From positions 186,001 through 250,000 of the forward strand of contig NZ_JAETWA010000014.1 in the NCBI RefSeq assembly GCF_016774335.1: a stretch of 64,000 nucleotides of DNA. The letters are read 5' to 3'. Under the pieces are notes generated by a model. It was given only the letters and a program-made list of their open reading frames with translations, did no database searches and was not told the DNA's origin. Source of the stretch: Luteimonas saliphila. GTDB lineage: Bacteria > Pseudomonadota > Gammaproteobacteria > Xanthomonadales > Xanthomonadaceae. A program made the position numbers and the translations under genes. Shown here one piece after another: positions 1 to 10,500 of this stretch; the stretch's first letter is position 1; every line of letters starts with the position of its first letter.

Positions 1-686
1 GCAGCGTCCGCGCGGAGGCGCTGCAGACCGCGCTTGGCCTGGCCCAGGAAATGGGTGCGGGCCACGATTTCCTGCCCGGGATAGCAGCCCTTGCGGACAC
101 TGTAGGCGCGCAGGCGCTCGAGCGAGAGCTGCTGTGGGGTCCATTGCCCGGCGTGGTCGGTGCCCAGTCGCGGCAGGCCGTGGGCGAGGTCCCGGGCCCG
201 CCATTCGGCCGCCAGCCTATCATCCTGCAGCGCGGCGGTGGCGCCGATCCGCAGCGTGCGGCCGTCCTGCGCGGTCCCGAAGTCCAGCTCCAGCCCGCCT
301 TCGGCATCCCGGGCCACGGCGGCGCCTCGTGCGGCGGCCGACGCCATGAACGCGCCGCTGACACGTGAGCCGTCATCGACGACGATCGATACCTTGCTGC
401 GGAAGACGAAGCGCGACAGCGCGGCGGCGAAGGCCTGCGGCTCCGCGTCGGCCAGCAACAGCAGCAGCGAGGTGTCGTCGAGCCTGACCAGCGCGAACAG
501 CGCGACCAGGCGGCCTTTCGGCGTCAACCAGCCGCTCCATTGCCAGTGGCCGGCCGGGAGCGCCACCACGTCGCTCATGAACTGTGCCTGCGCGAAGCGC
601 ATCGCGTCCGGGCCGCGCAAGTCCACGACCGACCACCCCGGAATGGTGAAGAAATCGCCATGCGGCGGAATTGGCTTGTCGGACAT
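1..686 (-). CDS. ygfZ: YgfZ/GcvT-like folate-binding protein (partial, C-terminus outside window)
   Basis: Folate-binding protein of the YgfZ/IbaG-linked iron-sulfur cluster repair family, which acts in the cytoplasm and resembles the aminomethyltransferase fold of GcvT. The frame opens with MSDKPIPPHGDFF at 686 and runs off the window edge. The family hallmark K-G-C-Y-P-G-Q-E lies near residue 200, including the invariant Cys, followed by IVAR. The gene is divergent from sdhC across a 290-bp gap that should carry both promoters. A place beside an iron-sulfur enzyme operon suits a role in cluster maintenance, and this gene pair is usual in Xanthomonadaceae. About 228 residues are visible; most homologs are near 290. 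Confidence 0.9.
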   Translation of the reverse strand, partial: MSDKPIPPHGDFFTIPGWSVVDLRGPDAMRFAQAQFMSDVVALPAGHWQWSGWLTPKGRLVALFALVRLDDTSLLLLLADAEPQAFAAALSRFVFRSKVSIVVDDGSRVSGAFMASAAARGAAVARDAEGGLELDFGTAQDGRTLRIGATAALQDDRLAAEWRARDLAHGLPRLGTDHAGQWTPQQLSLERLRAYSVRKGCYPGQEIVARTHFLGQAKRGLQRLRADA

Positions 687-976
687 GGGCGCGGGAACTA
701 AACTTTCGCTCGTGAAACACCATGACATCTTAGGCGAACAGGGTGCCGGACCGGATCCGGTGGGGATGGAAAGCCCTGTTGCGGTCGTGGTGTCCGGAAC
801 GCGGCCCGGATCGTCGAAGATGGACCCCACCGGCGGCCAGGAACGCCTGGATCCCACCCGGTACGGAGACTGGGAAAAGAACGGCCGCTGCATCGACTTT
901 TGAACGAGGGCGGGGCCGCGTCGGCGGCCACGATCCTGCCACGCGGCACCGCCGCCAGCGAGGAGACCAGCCAGCG

Positions 977-1366
977 ATGGCACATCCGGAACGCCCCCTG
1001 TCGCCGCACCTGCAGGTCTACAAGCCGCAGATCACGACGACGATGTCCATCCTCCACCGCATCACCGGCATCTCGCTGTCGCTGGGCGGCATCTCCCTGG
1101 TCTGGTGGCTGATGTCGATCGCCATCGGCGGCGAGTCCTTCGCGTTCGCGTCGCGGCAGTGGTCCTCGCCGCTGGGCCTGCTGTTCCTGTTCGGTTTCAC
1201 CCTGGCGCTGGTCTACCACCTGCTCAACGGCATCCGCCACCTGCTGTGGGATGCCGGCTGGGGCTTCGACATCCCGACCGTGTACAAGTCGGGGTACGCG
1301 GTATTCGTGGCGGGCTTCCTGGTGACCGGCCTGATCTGGTTCTTCGGCCTGCGGGGTGGCGCATGA
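977..1366 (+). CDS. sdhC: Succinate dehydrogenase cytochrome b556 subunit
   Basis: Membrane anchor subunit of complex II, 129 residues with three predicted transmembrane helices. The SdhC signature S-I-L-H-R is at residues 24-28, where Ser and Arg line the ubiquinone site in E. coli. The haem axial ligand corresponds to His81 in V-Y-H-L-L-N-G-I-R-H. The start at 977 is chosen because the product then begins MAHPERPLSPHLQVYK, as the family does; upstream in-frame codons would add an unrelated tail. Its stop overlaps the sdhD start as ATGA. Confidence 0.95.
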   Translation: MAHPERPLSPHLQVYKPQITTTMSILHRITGISLSLGGISLVWWLMSIAIGGESFAFASRQWSSPLGLLFLFGFTLALVYHLLNGIRHLLWDAGWGFDIPTVYKSGYAVFVAGFLVTGLIWFFGLRGGA

Positions 1367-1788
1367 GCGGCGGCTTCCCGGGCGGCGGCGGCGAGACCTC
1401 GCGCGCGGCGCCCTACCGCACCCCGCTCGAGCGTGCGCGCGGCATCGGTTCGGGCAAGTCGGGCACCCACCATTTCTGGGTGCAGCGGCTCACCGCGATC
1501 ATCCTGGTGCCGCTGGTGGTGTGGTTCATCCTGGTGCTGCTGTCGCTGGTCGGCGCGGACCTCGAGACCGCGCGCGCGACCATCGCGCGGCCGTGGAACG
1601 CGATCCTGTTCGCGATCTTCCTGGTCGCGATGTTCTGGCACGCGCGCCTCGGCCTGCAGGTGGTGATCGAGGACTACGTGCACACGCGTGCGCTGGAACT
1701 GGCCCTGCAACTCTTCGTCGCCTTCCTGTGCGGGCTGGGCGCCATCGCCTCGCTGTACGCGATCGCCCGCATCGCCTTCACCGCATGA
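1363..1788 (+). CDS. sdhD: Succinate dehydrogenase hydrophobic anchor subunit
   Basis: Second membrane anchor of complex II, 141 residues. The first 35 residues are Gly-rich and hydrophilic, followed by three hydrophobic helices. His93 in W-H-A-R-L-G matches the haem ligand of SdhD, and Asp104-Tyr105, exactly 11 residues later, matches the E. coli quinone-site pair. The start overlaps the sdhC stop by 4 nt, so translation is probably coupled; sdhA follows after 7 nt. The N-terminal extension is longer than in E. coli. Confidence 0.95.
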   Translation: MSGGFPGGGGETSRAAPYRTPLERARGIGSGKSGTHHFWVQRLTAIILVPLVVWFILVLLSLVGADLETARATIARPWNAILFAIFLVAMFWHARLGLQVVIEDYVHTRALELALQLFVAFLCGLGAIASLYAIARIAFTA

Positions 1789-1795
1789 GCCCGCA

Positions 1796-3586
1796 ATGAC
1801 GTCCGCGTATCCGATTACCGAACACAAGTACGACATGATCGTCGTCGGCGCCGGCGGCGCCGGCCTGCGCGCGACCTTCGGGCTCGCGCACAAGGGCCTG
1901 CAGACCGCGTGCCTGACGAAGGTGTTCCCGACCCGTTCGCACACCGTGGCGGCGCAGGGCGGGATCTCCGCCGCGCTCGGCAACATGGGCGAGGACGACT
2001 GGCGCTTCCATTTCTACGACACCATCAAGGGCTCGGACTGGCTGGGCGACCAGGACGCCATCCAGTACATGTGCCGCGAGGCGATCCCGGCGATCATCGA
2101 ACTCGAGCACCAGGGCGTGCCGTTTTCGCGCACCGAGGAAGGCAAGATCTACCAGCGCCCGTTCGGCGGCATGACCACGCACTACGGAAAGGGCATCGCC
2201 CAGCGCACCTGCGCCGCCGCCGACCGCACCGGCCACGCGATCCTGCACACGCTCTACCAGCAGTCGCTGGCGCACGACGCGCGCTTCTTCGTCGAGTACT
2301 TCGCGCTCGACCTGATCATGGACGAGGAGGGCGCCTGCAAGGGCGTGCTCGCGCTGGACATGGCCGAGGGCACGCTGCACCTGTTCCGCGCCCATGGCGT
2401 GGTGCTGGCGACCGGTGGCTACGGCCGTGCGTACTTCTCGGCGACCTCCGCGCACACCTGCACCGGCGACGGCGGCGGCATGGCGCTGCGCGCCGGCCTG
2501 GGCCTGCAGGACATGGAATTCGTGCAGTTCCACCCTACCGGCATCTACGGCGCCGGCTGCCTGATCACCGAAGGCGTGCGCGGCGAGGGCGGGATCCTGC
2601 GCAACAGCAACGGCGAGCGCTTCATGGAGCGCTACGCGCCGAACGCCAAGGACCTCGCCTCGCGCGACGTGGTGTCGCGTTCGATGACCATCGAGATCCG
2701 CGAGGGCCGCGGCGTCGGCGAGCACAAGGACCACATCCACCTCGACCTGACCCACCTGGACCCGGCCGACATCCACAAGAAGCTGCCCGGCATCGCCGAG
2801 AGCGCGCGCATCTTCGCCGGCGTCGATGTCGAGAAGCAGCCGATCCCGGTGATCCCGACCGTGCACTACAACATGGGCGGCATCCCGACCAACTACCTGG
2901 GCGAAGTGGTGCAGCTCAGGGATGGCGATCCGGATGCCGTGGTGCCGGGCCTGTACGCGATCGGCGAGGCGGCGTGCGTCTCGGTGCATGGCGCCAACCG
3001 GCTGGGATCGAACTCGCTGCTCGACCTGGTGGTGTTCGGTCGCGCGGTCGCCAACCGCTGCGCCGAGACGATCAGGCCGGGGCAGTCGCACAAGCGCCTT
3101 GCCGGCGACGCCACCGACAAGGCGGTCGCCAACCTCGATCGCCTGCGCAACGCCAGCGGCGACACGCCCACGGCCGTCATCCGCGACCGCATGCAGCGCT
3201 CGATGCAGGCGCACGCGGCGGTGTTCCGCACCCAGGAAACCCTGGCCGAGGGCGTGAAGCAGGTGCGCGAGATCGGCGAATCGTTCGCGGACGTGCGCGT
3301 GAGCGACCGGTCGATGGTGTGGAACTCCGATCTGGTCGAGACGCTCGAACTGCAGAACCTGCTGGCCCAGGCGATGGTGACCATCACCTCGGCCGAGAAC
3401 CGCAAGGAATCGCGCGGCGCGCATGCGCGCGAGGATTTCCCCGACCGCGACGACGCCAACTGGCACAAGCACACCCTGTGCTGGCTGGACGATGCCGGCA
3501 ACACCCGGATCGATTTCCGCCCGGTGCACATGTACACGCTCGACGACGAGGTCGAGGTCGTGCCGCCGAAGGCGCGCGTGTATTGA
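1796..3586 (+). CDS. sdhA: Succinate dehydrogenase flavoprotein subunit
   Basis: Catalytic subunit that oxidises succinate to fumarate on covalent FAD, 596 residues, the usual length. The dinucleotide fold V-V-G-A-G-G-A-G-L is at residues 16-24. The FAD-linking His49 sits in [11 protein letters not shown]. The substrate-site motif H-P-T-G-I is near residue 246 and R-G-E-G-G near 262. The C-terminal helical domain is complete and ends with a tail of the usual type (PPKARVY). Translation from 1796 gives [13 protein letters not shown]. The gap to sdhB is unusually long for this operon and holds an inverted repeat. Confidence 0.97.
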   Translation: MTSAYPITEHKYDMIVVGAGGAGLRATFGLAHKGLQTACLTKVFPTRSHTVAAQGGISAALGNMGEDDWRFHFYDTIKGSDWLGDQDAIQYMCREAIPAIIELEHQGVPFSRTEEGKIYQRPFGGMTTHYGKGIAQRTCAAADRTGHAILHTLYQQSLAHDARFFVEYFALDLIMDEEGACKGVLALDMAEGTLHLFRAHGVVLATGGYGRAYFSATSAHTCTGDGGGMALRAGLGLQDMEFVQFHPTGIYGAGCLITEGVRGEGGILRNSNGERFMERYAPNAKDLASRDVVSRSMTIEIREGRGVGEHKDHIHLDLTHLDPADIHKKLPGIAESARIFAGVDVEKQPIPVIPTVHYNMGGIPTNYLGEVVQLRDGDPDAVVPGLYAIGEAACVSVHGANRLGSNSLLDLVVFGRAVANRCAETIRPGQSHKRLAGDATDKAVANLDRLRNASGDTPTAVIRDRMQRSMQAHAAVFRTQETLAEGVKQVREIGESFADVRVSDRSMVWNSDLVETLELQNLLAQAMVTITSAENRKESRGAHAREDFPDRDDANWHKHTLCWLDDAGNTRIDFRPVHMYTLDDEVEVVPPKARVY

Positions 3587-3591
3587 CAGCC

Positions 3592-3659
3592 GTGATCGGT
3601 GATTCGGAATAGCAGGACGTCCGACGCAGCACGCCTTCACGAATCACCAATCACGAATC
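3592..3659. repeat. Inverted repeat of the AATCACCAATCACGAATC family in the sdhA-sdhB gap
   Basis: The left arm at 3592-3606 (GTGATCGGTGATTCG) pairs with 3640-3654 with one mismatch in 15. The right side contains the 18-mer AATCACCAATCACGAATC at 3642-3659. The identical 18-mer recurs at 52131-52148, and its exact reverse complement at 52027-52044. It lies between two genes of one operon, just before the sdhB start, so any hairpin would be in the mRNA. Confidence 0.75.
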
Positions 3660-3670
3660 ACGGACTCACG

Positions 3671-4456
3671 ATGGCCGAATTCACCCTCCCCAGGAACTCG
3701 AAGATCAGGAAGGGACGCCACTTCAAGGCGCCCGCCGGGTCGACGCGCGTGCGCACGTTCAAGATCTACCGCTGGAACCCGGACGACGGCCAGACCCCGA
3801 GCACCGATACCTACGAGGTCGACCTCGACAAGTGCGGGCCGATGGTCCTGGACGCGCTGATCAAGATCAAGAACGAGGTCGACCCGACGCTCGCGTTCCG
3901 CCGTTCCTGCCGCGAGGGCATCTGCGGCTCGTGCGCGATGAACATCGACGGCACCAACACCCTGGCCTGCACCCGCGCGATCGACGACTGCACCAAGGCC
4001 GAAGTGCCGGTGTATCCGCTGCCGCACATGAGCGTGGTCAAGGACCTGGTGCCGGACCTGACCCACTTCTACGCGCAGTACGCCTCGATCCAGCCGTGGA
4101 TCCGCACCCAGACCGCGCCGCCGCCCGACCGCGAGCGGCTGCAGTCGCCGGCCGACCGGGATCGGCTCGACGGCCTGTACGAGTGCATCCTGTGCGCCTG
4201 CTGCACCACCAGCTGCCCGAGCTACTGGTGGAACGGCGAACGATACCTCGGCCCGGCGGTGCTGCTGCAGGCGTATCGCTGGATCGCCGACAGTCGCGAC
4301 GAGGACACCGGCGCGCGCCTGGACGATCTCGAGGATCCGTTCAAGCTCTACCGCTGCCACACCATCATGAACTGCGCGCGCACCTGTCCCAAGGGTCTGA
4401 ACCCGGCCAAGGCGATCGGCTCGATCAAGCAGCTGATGCTGGCGCGGCACGGGTAG
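3671..4456 (+). CDS. sdhB: Succinate dehydrogenase iron-sulfur subunit
   Basis: Electron-transfer subunit of complex II, 261 residues. The [2Fe-2S] ligands are Cys80, Cys85, Cys88 and Cys100 in the ferredoxin-like N-terminal half. The C-terminal half carries the [4Fe-4S] and [3Fe-4S] ligands in C172-x2-C175-x2-C178 with Cys182, and Cys229, Cys235 and Cys239. The start at 3671 follows directly on the repeat; no strong Shine-Dalgarno is visible because that space is the repeat arm (CACGAATCACGG). A GC hairpin follows the stop at once. Confidence 0.97.
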   Translation: MAEFTLPRNSKIRKGRHFKAPAGSTRVRTFKIYRWNPDDGQTPSTDTYEVDLDKCGPMVLDALIKIKNEVDPTLAFRRSCREGICGSCAMNIDGTNTLACTRAIDDCTKAEVPVYPLPHMSVVKDLVPDLTHFYAQYASIQPWIRTQTAPPPDRERLQSPADRDRLDGLYECILCACCTTSCPSYWWNGERYLGPAVLLQAYRWIADSRDEDTGARLDDLEDPFKLYRCHTIMNCARTCPKGLNPAKAIGSIKQLMLARHG

Positions 4457-4458
4457 GA

Positions 4459-4472
4459 GCGCCTTCGGGCGC
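4459..4472 (+). terminator. GC hairpin with TTCG loop after sdhB
   Basis: GCGCC-TTCG-GGCGC starts three bases after the sdhB stop codon. A UUCG-capped 5-bp GC stem is very stable in RNA. There is no U-tract, so it may stabilise the 3' end of the sdhCDAB message or be a solitary REP-type unit rather than a strict intrinsic terminator. Confidence 0.45.
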
Positions 4473-4502
4473 GACTGCCGGCCGTTCGGGAATCCCCGCG
4501 TT

Positions 4503-4587
4503 TGTCATTTCGAGCGCAGCGAGAAATCTGCCTTCCGCAGGACGCTCCGCGGCCCGAAGCAGATCTCTCGCTGCGCTCGAAATGACA
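4503..4587. repeat. 85-bp element with 27-bp terminal inverted repeats
   Basis: The left arm 4503-4529 begins TGTCATTTCGAGCGCAGCGA. The right arm 4561-4587 is its reverse complement with a single mismatch in 27. The central 31 bp are unrelated to the arms. It lies between sdhB and sdhE and carries no ORF of its own. Arms of this type (TTTCGAGCGCAGCGAGA...) are known as dispersed intergenic repeats in several bacterial phyla. It could be a MITE-like or REP-like unit. Confidence 0.8.
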
Positions 4588-4625
4588 GGGTGGGTGTGGT
4601 TCGTGATCCACAGAGGCCGCGCACG

Positions 4626-4886
4626 ATGACGACATCTTCCGACGCCGCAGAGCTCCGCCGCGTGCGCTGGCGCTGCCGACGCGGGATGCGCGAACTGGAC
4701 CAGTTGTTCGAGCGCTGGCTCGATCGCGAATGGGCGACTGTTTCCGACGCCGAGCGCGGCGTTTTCCTACGGCTGCTGGATTGCGAGGACGATAAGCTCT
4801 GGCACTGGTTCATGGGCCATGAGGCCGCCAGCGATGCCGAACTCGACGCGCTCGTCCGCCGCATCCGCGCACTCCCGCCCGGGTAG
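4626..4886 (+). CDS. sdhE: FAD assembly factor SdhE
   Basis: Small cytoplasmic chaperone of the SdhE/Sdh5 (DUF339) family that promotes covalent flavinylation of SdhA. It has 86 residues, as usual. The essential R-G-x-x-E motif is Arg19-Gly20-Met-Arg-Glu23, followed by L-D-Q-L-F-E-R-W. The ATG at 4626 is preferred over an upstream in-frame codon at 4590 because it matches the family N-terminus. It is separated from sdhB by 169 bp containing a hairpin and an 85-bp repeat element, and overlaps the next gene. Confidence 0.93.
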   Translation: MTTSSDAAELRRVRWRCRRGMRELDQLFERWLDREWATVSDAERGVFLRLLDCEDDKLWHWFMGHEAASDAELDALVRRIRALPPG

Positions 4887-5310
4887 CGTTCCCGAGGCGC
4901 GGATCGAATGGCGACCCTCGCGATGGCTGCTCACCGCGATCCTCGCGCTCGGCGTGCTGGCCGCGTGCTCGCTCCTCGCTTCGGAAATGCCGCGCGCGGC
5001 GGCGTGGCCCGCTGCGCTCGCGGCGCTGGGGTATGGCGTCTGGCTGTTCCGGCGCGAAGCACGGCAACCCGCGCGCTCGTTCGTGTTCAGGGGCGATGCG
5101 GCGCCGGTGCGGGTCGATGGCGAGCCCGCAACGGACTTCGAGCTGCAATGGCGAGGACCCCTCGCGTTCGCCAGCTGGCGCGGGCCACGGGGTCGCCGAT
5201 GCCGTTGCGCCTGGTGGCCCGACACCCTGCCGCCCGCGCGTCGACGTGAACTGCGACTGGCCGCGCCCGCCGGGCGGGCTGCGCGCCGCGGGACTTCGAT
5301 GGCACCATAG
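4834..5310 (+). CDS. YgfX/CptA-like membrane protein
   Basis: About 158 residues. Two adjacent hydrophobic helices at about residues 28-62 are separated by a short turn, followed by a soluble Arg- and Trp-rich domain; this is the layout of YgfX/CptA proteins. That family is usually encoded right after sdhE and has been linked to cell-division effects in E. coli. Sequence similarity is weak, so the call rests mainly on topology and position. The only ATG codons in frame lie inside sdhE (4819 and 4834), so the genes overlap by at least 50 bp unless a rare start is used. Confidence 0.6.
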   Translation: MPNSTRSSAASAHSRPGSVPEARIEWRPSRWLLTAILALGVLAACSLLASEMPRAAAWPAALAALGYGVWLFRREARQPARSFVFRGDAAPVRVDGEPATDFELQWRGPLAFASWRGPRGRRCRCAWWPDTLPPARRRELRLAAPAGRAARRGTSMAP

Positions 5311-5334
5311 CGCCTGCTCCGTCGGCGTCCCCGC

Positions 5335-6588
5335 ATGTTCAGACCCATCCCCGTCGCCATCGGCCTGCGCTACCTGCGGGCCAAGCGTCGCAACGGCTTC
5401 ATCTCCTTCGTCTCGCTGGCCTCGATCCTGGGCATCGCCATCGGCGTGATGGTGCTGATCACCACGCTGGCGGTGATGAGCGGCTTCCAGCGCGAGATCA
5501 AGGACCGCATGCTGGGCATGGTCGCGCACGCCACGGTCACCGCCGACGGCGAGGCGATGCAGGGCTGGCAGCACGCCATCGAGGTCGCCAAGCGCGATGC
5601 GCGCGTGTCCGGCGCCGCGCCCTACATCGACACCCAGGCGCTGCTGCGCGCGAGCCGGCAGGAACCCGCCGCGATCCGCGGTGTCATGCCGGAGGACGAA
5701 TCGCAGGTGTCGGAGCTGGCCGCGTGGATGGTGCAGGGCCAGCTGTCGGACCTCGCGCCCGGCGAGTTCAACATCGTGCTCGGCAAGGAACTGGCGCAGT
5801 GGCTGGGCGCGCGGGTGGGCGACAGGGTGGTCGTGACCACGGACTTCCAGGTCACCCCGATGGGCGCGGTGCCACAGCTCAAGCGCTTCACCGTCAGCGG
5901 CATCTTCGAGGCCGGCTACCAGGACTTCGACCGGCGCCTGGCGGTGGTCAACATGCAAGACGCCCAGCGCGTGATGCGCATGGGCGAGGGCGTCACCGGG
6001 GTGCGCCTGAAGCTGCACGACATGGACCAGGCCTGGAACGTCGCGCGCGACCTCGCCGAGGCGCTGGCGCGCGAGAACCGCAGCTACTACCGCGTGAGCG
6101 ACTGGAGCATGGAGAACGCGAACATGTTCCGCGCGCTCAAGCTGGAGAAGACCATGATCGGCATCCTGCTGTCGCTGATCATCCTGATGGGCGCGTTCTC
6201 GCTGCTCAACTCGCAGGTGATGCTGGTGACCGACAAGCTCGCCGACATCGCCATCCTGCGCACGCTGGGCCTCACCCCGGGCGGGGTGATGCGGGTGTTC
6301 GTGGTGCAGGGCACGCTGATCGGGGTGATCGGCACGGTGCTGGGCGTGGTCGGTGGTCTGCTGCTGACCTACAACCTCGAACACATCCTGCGCGCGATCG
6401 AGCGTGCGTTCGACGTCGTGCTCATGCCCGAGGACGTGTACTACGTGACCGGCCTGCCGATCGACCTGCAGGCCGGCGACGTGGTGACGATCGGCCTGGT
6501 GGCGCTGGCGATGGCCTTCCTCGCCACGATCTACCCGGCCTGGCGCGCGGCGCGCACCGCGCCGGCGGAGGCGCTGCGGTATGAGTGA
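5335..6588 (+). CDS. lolC: Lipoprotein-releasing ABC transporter permease (LolC/LolE family)
   Basis: Inner-membrane subunit that extracts outer-membrane lipoproteins and passes them to LolA. It has 417 residues with one N-terminal helix (about 25-50), a large periplasmic domain, and three C-terminal helices (from about 275). The N-terminus [19 protein letters not shown] and the [11 protein letters not shown] segment are typical of the family. Only one permease gene precedes lolD here, so the complex may use this protein in both positions (a LolF-like arrangement), or a lolE may lie elsewhere. A REP-like element separates it from lolD. Confidence 0.92.
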   Translation: MFRPIPVAIGLRYLRAKRRNGFISFVSLASILGIAIGVMVLITTLAVMSGFQREIKDRMLGMVAHATVTADGEAMQGWQHAIEVAKRDARVSGAAPYIDTQALLRASRQEPAAIRGVMPEDESQVSELAAWMVQGQLSDLAPGEFNIVLGKELAQWLGARVGDRVVVTTDFQVTPMGAVPQLKRFTVSGIFEAGYQDFDRRLAVVNMQDAQRVMRMGEGVTGVRLKLHDMDQAWNVARDLAEALARENRSYYRVSDWSMENANMFRALKLEKTMIGILLSLIILMGAFSLLNSQVMLVTDKLADIAILRTLGLTPGGVMRVFVVQGTLIGVIGTVLGVVGGLLLTYNLEHILRAIERAFDVVLMPEDVYYVTGLPIDLQAGDVVTIGLVALAMAFLATIYPAWRAARTAPAEALRYE

Positions 6589-6594
6589 GGTCAT

Positions 6595-6690
6595 GCGTTT
6601 GCGAGGCACTGCCTCGCGCATGTCCGAACGCCCGGCCAAGGATGGCCAGGCCAGCGGCTCCGAAGCCGGCGTGGTCACGCCAGGGACGGC
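6595..6690 (+). repeat. REP-like hairpin element, single copy, between lolC and lolD
   Basis: Contains GCGAGGC-ACT-GCCTCGC (6601-6617), then GAACGCCCGGCCAAGGATGG and GCGGCTCCGAAGCC. The order and wording are the same as in one unit of the 120-bp tandem array at 46731-47170, with scattered substitutions. It lies in an operon gap. An open frame through it adds a false N-terminus to lolD. Confidence 0.85.
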
Positions 6691-6716
6691 ACGTCATGGC
6701 TGAGAGGAACGATGCG

Positions 6717-7412
6717 ATGCCAGAGTACGTCATCCGCGCCGAGACCCTGGGCAAGACCTACGCCGAAGGCAGCATGCGCACGCCGGTGTTCGACGGCTTG
6801 GACTTCCAGGTCGAGGCGGGCGAGACGGTCGCGATCCTGGGCGCGTCCGGCGCGGGCAAGAGCACGCTGCTGCACCTGCTCGGCGGCCTCGACACGCCGA
6901 GCGCCGGCGAGGTCTACGTGACCGGGCAGAAGATGAGCGCGCTGTCGGACGCGGCCCGTGGCCAGCTGCGCAACCGCGCGCTCGGCTTCGTGTACCAGTT
7001 CCACCACCTGCTGCCGGAATTCACCGCGCTGGAGAACGTGATGCTGCCGGTGCTGCTGGGCGGCAGCGACGTCGAGGATGCGTCCGGGCGGGCACGGGCG
7101 CTGCTCGAGTCGGTCGGGCTCGGCCACCGGCTGGAGCACAAGCCGGGCGAGCTCTCCGGCGGGGAGCGCCAGCGCGCCGCGGTGGCGCGCGCGCTGGTCA
7201 ATCGGCCGGCTTGCGTGCTGGGCGACGAACCGACCGGCAACCTCGACGAGAAGACCGCGGAAACGGTGTTCACATTGATGCTCGACCTCAACCGCGCGCA
7301 ACGCACCAGCCTGGTGCTGGTGACCCACGACCGTCGCCTCGCGCGCCGCCTGGACCGCGTCGTGGAGCTGCACGAGGGCAAGCTGCGGGAACTCGCGCGC
7401 GACGCGGTCTGA
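6717..7412 (+). CDS. lolD: Lipoprotein-releasing ABC transporter ATPase
   Basis: Cytoplasmic ATPase partner of LolC, 231 residues. Walker [10 protein letters not shown] is at residues 42-50, the ABC signature LSGGERQR at 146-153, and Walker B with the catalytic Glu (GDEP) at 169-172. The LolD-type stretch [10 protein letters not shown] is near 93-102. The start at 6717 follows GAGAGG at suitable spacing; an in-frame ATG at 6696 has a weaker site, and anything further upstream is repeat sequence. The next gene is convergent after 171 bp, in which I see no coding signal. Confidence 0.95.
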   Translation: MPEYVIRAETLGKTYAEGSMRTPVFDGLDFQVEAGETVAILGASGAGKSTLLHLLGGLDTPSAGEVYVTGQKMSALSDAARGQLRNRALGFVYQFHHLLPEFTALENVMLPVLLGGSDVEDASGRARALLESVGLGHRLEHKPGELSGGERQRAAVARALVNRPACVLGDEPTGNLDEKTAETVFTLMLDLNRAQRTSLVLVTHDRRLARRLDRVVELHEGKLRELARDAV

Positions 7413-7583
7413 TCGTTCCTGCGGCGCCAGTCGGCCGGCGCATCGCACCGTTTGCGCCCGCGATACGCGCAGCGCCTCGCAGGGGCGTCACCGCCTTCAT
7501 GGTCGAACACGCGCAGCACATGCTGCGCATCGCCGCCGTCCGGCCGGGATGCGCCGGTACACGTCGGTCGTCCAGCGTCCACC

Positions 7584-10500
7584 TCAGTGCGCGGAGGCGG
7601 GCAGCTGTTCCCCGGTGCGTTCGGATTGCTGAAGCTCCAGCTCGGCAAGGTCCACCGCCGTCCCGCCGGTGAGGCGGATCCGGTACTCGGCATACTCGCC
7701 CGGCGACGCGATGTCGAACGGCCGCAACTGCCGCGCCCAGCGGAACGCCTCGCCCTGCCGCTCGTCGAGCGCGGACCACGCACCGGAGGCATCACGACCT
7801 TCCAGCACCCAGTCGCTATCGGAGACGGGCCCGGCGCCGCTGGTCAGCGTGTAGTGGGCGATCGCGGTCGGCGCGTCGAAGCGCAGGACGACCGCTGCGC
7901 CTTGCGGCAGCGGCAGCGAGGTGGCGGCATCGTCGTCGACCAGCGCACCGGCATTCGCCCCGGCGCCGGCCACGGAAACGCTGGCGACGTCGCTGCGGTC
8001 GACGCGCGGCATCGGCTTCCGGCCGGCCTCCGTCAGCGAGGGCGGGAGCGCCTCCGGAGCGCTGCCCCACGCTGAGGGCTCGGGGCCCATGGCGAATTCG
8101 AGCGTGCCTCCCTCGGCGATGTCCGCGTGCCGCAGCCAGGCCTTGTCCAACGGCCGGCCGTCGAGCGTGAGCGACTGCACGTAGACGTTCTCCGGGCCGT
8201 TGCCGTGCGCGACCACGCTGAGCGTGCGGCCGTTGTCGAGCCGCACGTCGACGCGGTCGAACGCGGGCGAGCCGATCACGTACTCCGGCGCACCCATGCG
8301 CAGCGGGTACAGGCCCAGCATCGCGAACAGGTACCAGGCGGACATCTCGCCGTTGTCCTCGTCGCCCGGGTAGCCCTGGCCGATCTCGCTGCCGAGGTAC
8401 AGCCGCCGCAGCACCTCGCGCGAGACCTGCTGCGCCTTCCACGGCTGCCCGGCCGCCACGTACATCCACGGGATGTGGTGCGAGGGCTGGTTGCTGTGCG
8501 CGTACATGCCCATGCGCACGTCGCGCGCCTCGGTCATCTCGTGGATCACGCGGCCATAGCTGCCCGCGAACCGCTCGTGCGCGGTTTCCGGGGTGGAGAA
8601 GAACTCGTCCAGCCGCCGCGCCAGCGCCGCGCGACCGCCCATCAGGGCCGCCAGGCCTTCGGCATCGTGCGGCGCGGTGAAGGCGAAGGTCCAGGCGTTG
8701 GACTCGGTGTAGTCGTGGCCCCAGATGCGCGGATCGAAGCGCGCGGCCGGTTCGCGCCAGTCGCCATCGGCGTCGCGTCCGCGGAAGAAGCCGGTGCCGG
8801 CGTCGTACACGTGCACGTAGTCCGTGGCGCGGGCGCGGAAGTACGCGGCTTCCTCGCGGTAGCGTTCTGCGCGCTGCGGGTCCCCGTCTTCGGCGGCCAG
8901 CGCTTCGGCCAGCGTGGCCAGGCCGAAGTCGTTCAGCGCACCCTCCAGCGTCCACGACATGCCTTCGTGCACCGAGGCGTCGGCGTAGCCGCGGTACATC
9001 GACCGGGCCAGCCCCTTGCGCCCGACATTCGACACCGGCGGCACGACGGTGGCGTTGCGCAGCGCGGCCTCGTAGGCCTCGTGCGGATCGAACCCGCGCA
9101 CGCCCTTGTGCCAGGCATCGGCGAAGGCGACATCGGAACTGGTGCCCACCATCAGGTCCGCATAGCCGGGGGACGACCAGCGCGCCACCCAGCCGCCGTC
9201 GCGGTACTGCTGCAGGAAGCCGTCGACCATCTCGCCGGCGCGGGTGGGCGCGAACAATGCATAGGCCGGCCAGCTGGTGCGGAAGGTGTCCCAGAACCCG
9301 TTGTTGACGTAGACCTTGCCGGGCAGGATGCGCGCGGACGTGCGCGTGGCATCGCCGCCGGGTGCGTCCTGCGACCAGCTGTTCTGGTCGGCGTGCCGCC
9401 AGTCCGGGCGCTCCTTCGTGCCGAGGTTCTCGTGCGCGACGTTCGGATACAGGAACAGCCGATACAGGTTGGAATAGACGGTCGTCAGCTCGTCTTCGCT
9501 GGCGCCTTGCACCTGCACGCGGCCGAGCAGGGCGTCCCAGGCGTCCTGCGCCCGGTCGCGCACGGCCTCGAAACCGTCGTCGCCGATCTCCAGTTCGAGG
9601 TTGCGCCGCGCCTGGTCGACCGAGACCAGCGAGGTGGCGATGCGCATGCGTACCTCGCCGTCCGTGCTAGGCGCGAACTTCACGTAGCCGGTGGGCCGGC
9701 CCGTGTCGAGCATGCCGCTGTCGCGCCAGGGCTGGTCGAAGCGCGCGTAGACGAACATCCGGGTGGCGCCGTTGGACAGGCCGCTGCGGGTGTCGGTGTA
9801 GCCATGCAGCGCCTGCGCCTGCGCGTCGAGCGTCAGCCCGCCGCGGTCGTCGACGTTGTCGAACAGCAGGTTGGCGTCGGCGCCTTGCGGAAAGCGGAAG
9901 CGGAAGATCGCCGCGCGTTCGCTGGGCGCAAGTTCGGCGCGAATGCCGTTGTCGAAGTCGACGCGGTAGGTGTGGGGGCGGGCGAGTTCGCGATCGTGCG
10001 AGAACGACAGCGCACGCCGCTCGCGATCGGCATCGGGCACGCCGTTGGTCGCGGACGGCATCACCTGGAACGTCTGCCGGTCGCCCATCCAGGGGCTGGG
10101 CTGGTGGCTGATCGACAGCGCCTGCAGGCGCGGGCGGTTGTCGTCGCCGTTGTGCTCGTTCCAGCGGTACAGCCACGACAGGGTGCCGGCGTCGGTCACC
10201 GGCACCCAGAAGTTGAAGCCGTGCGGCATCGCGGTGGCCGGGATGTTGTTGCCGCGCGAGAAAGTGCCGTTGGACTGGGTGCCGCGGGTGGTGAGCACGC
10301 GATCGCTCGGCCGGGGCATGTCGGCGGGGCGGGAAGCCTCGATCGCGATGTCGTCGATCCAGCCGCGGGCCCGGTGGCCGTCGCCCGGCGCGAGTTCCAG
10401 CTCGATCGCCCGGATGCGGCGGCCGGACACGCCGGGCACGTCGCCGAGCCGGACCTCCTTGCGCGCCCACTGCTGCGGGTAGAGCGTCTTCGAGTCGGCC

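Noticed and set aside
7413..7583. Small gene between lolD and the GH92 gene
   Set aside because: Only short frames without ribosome sites or known motifs; it is a convergent gap.
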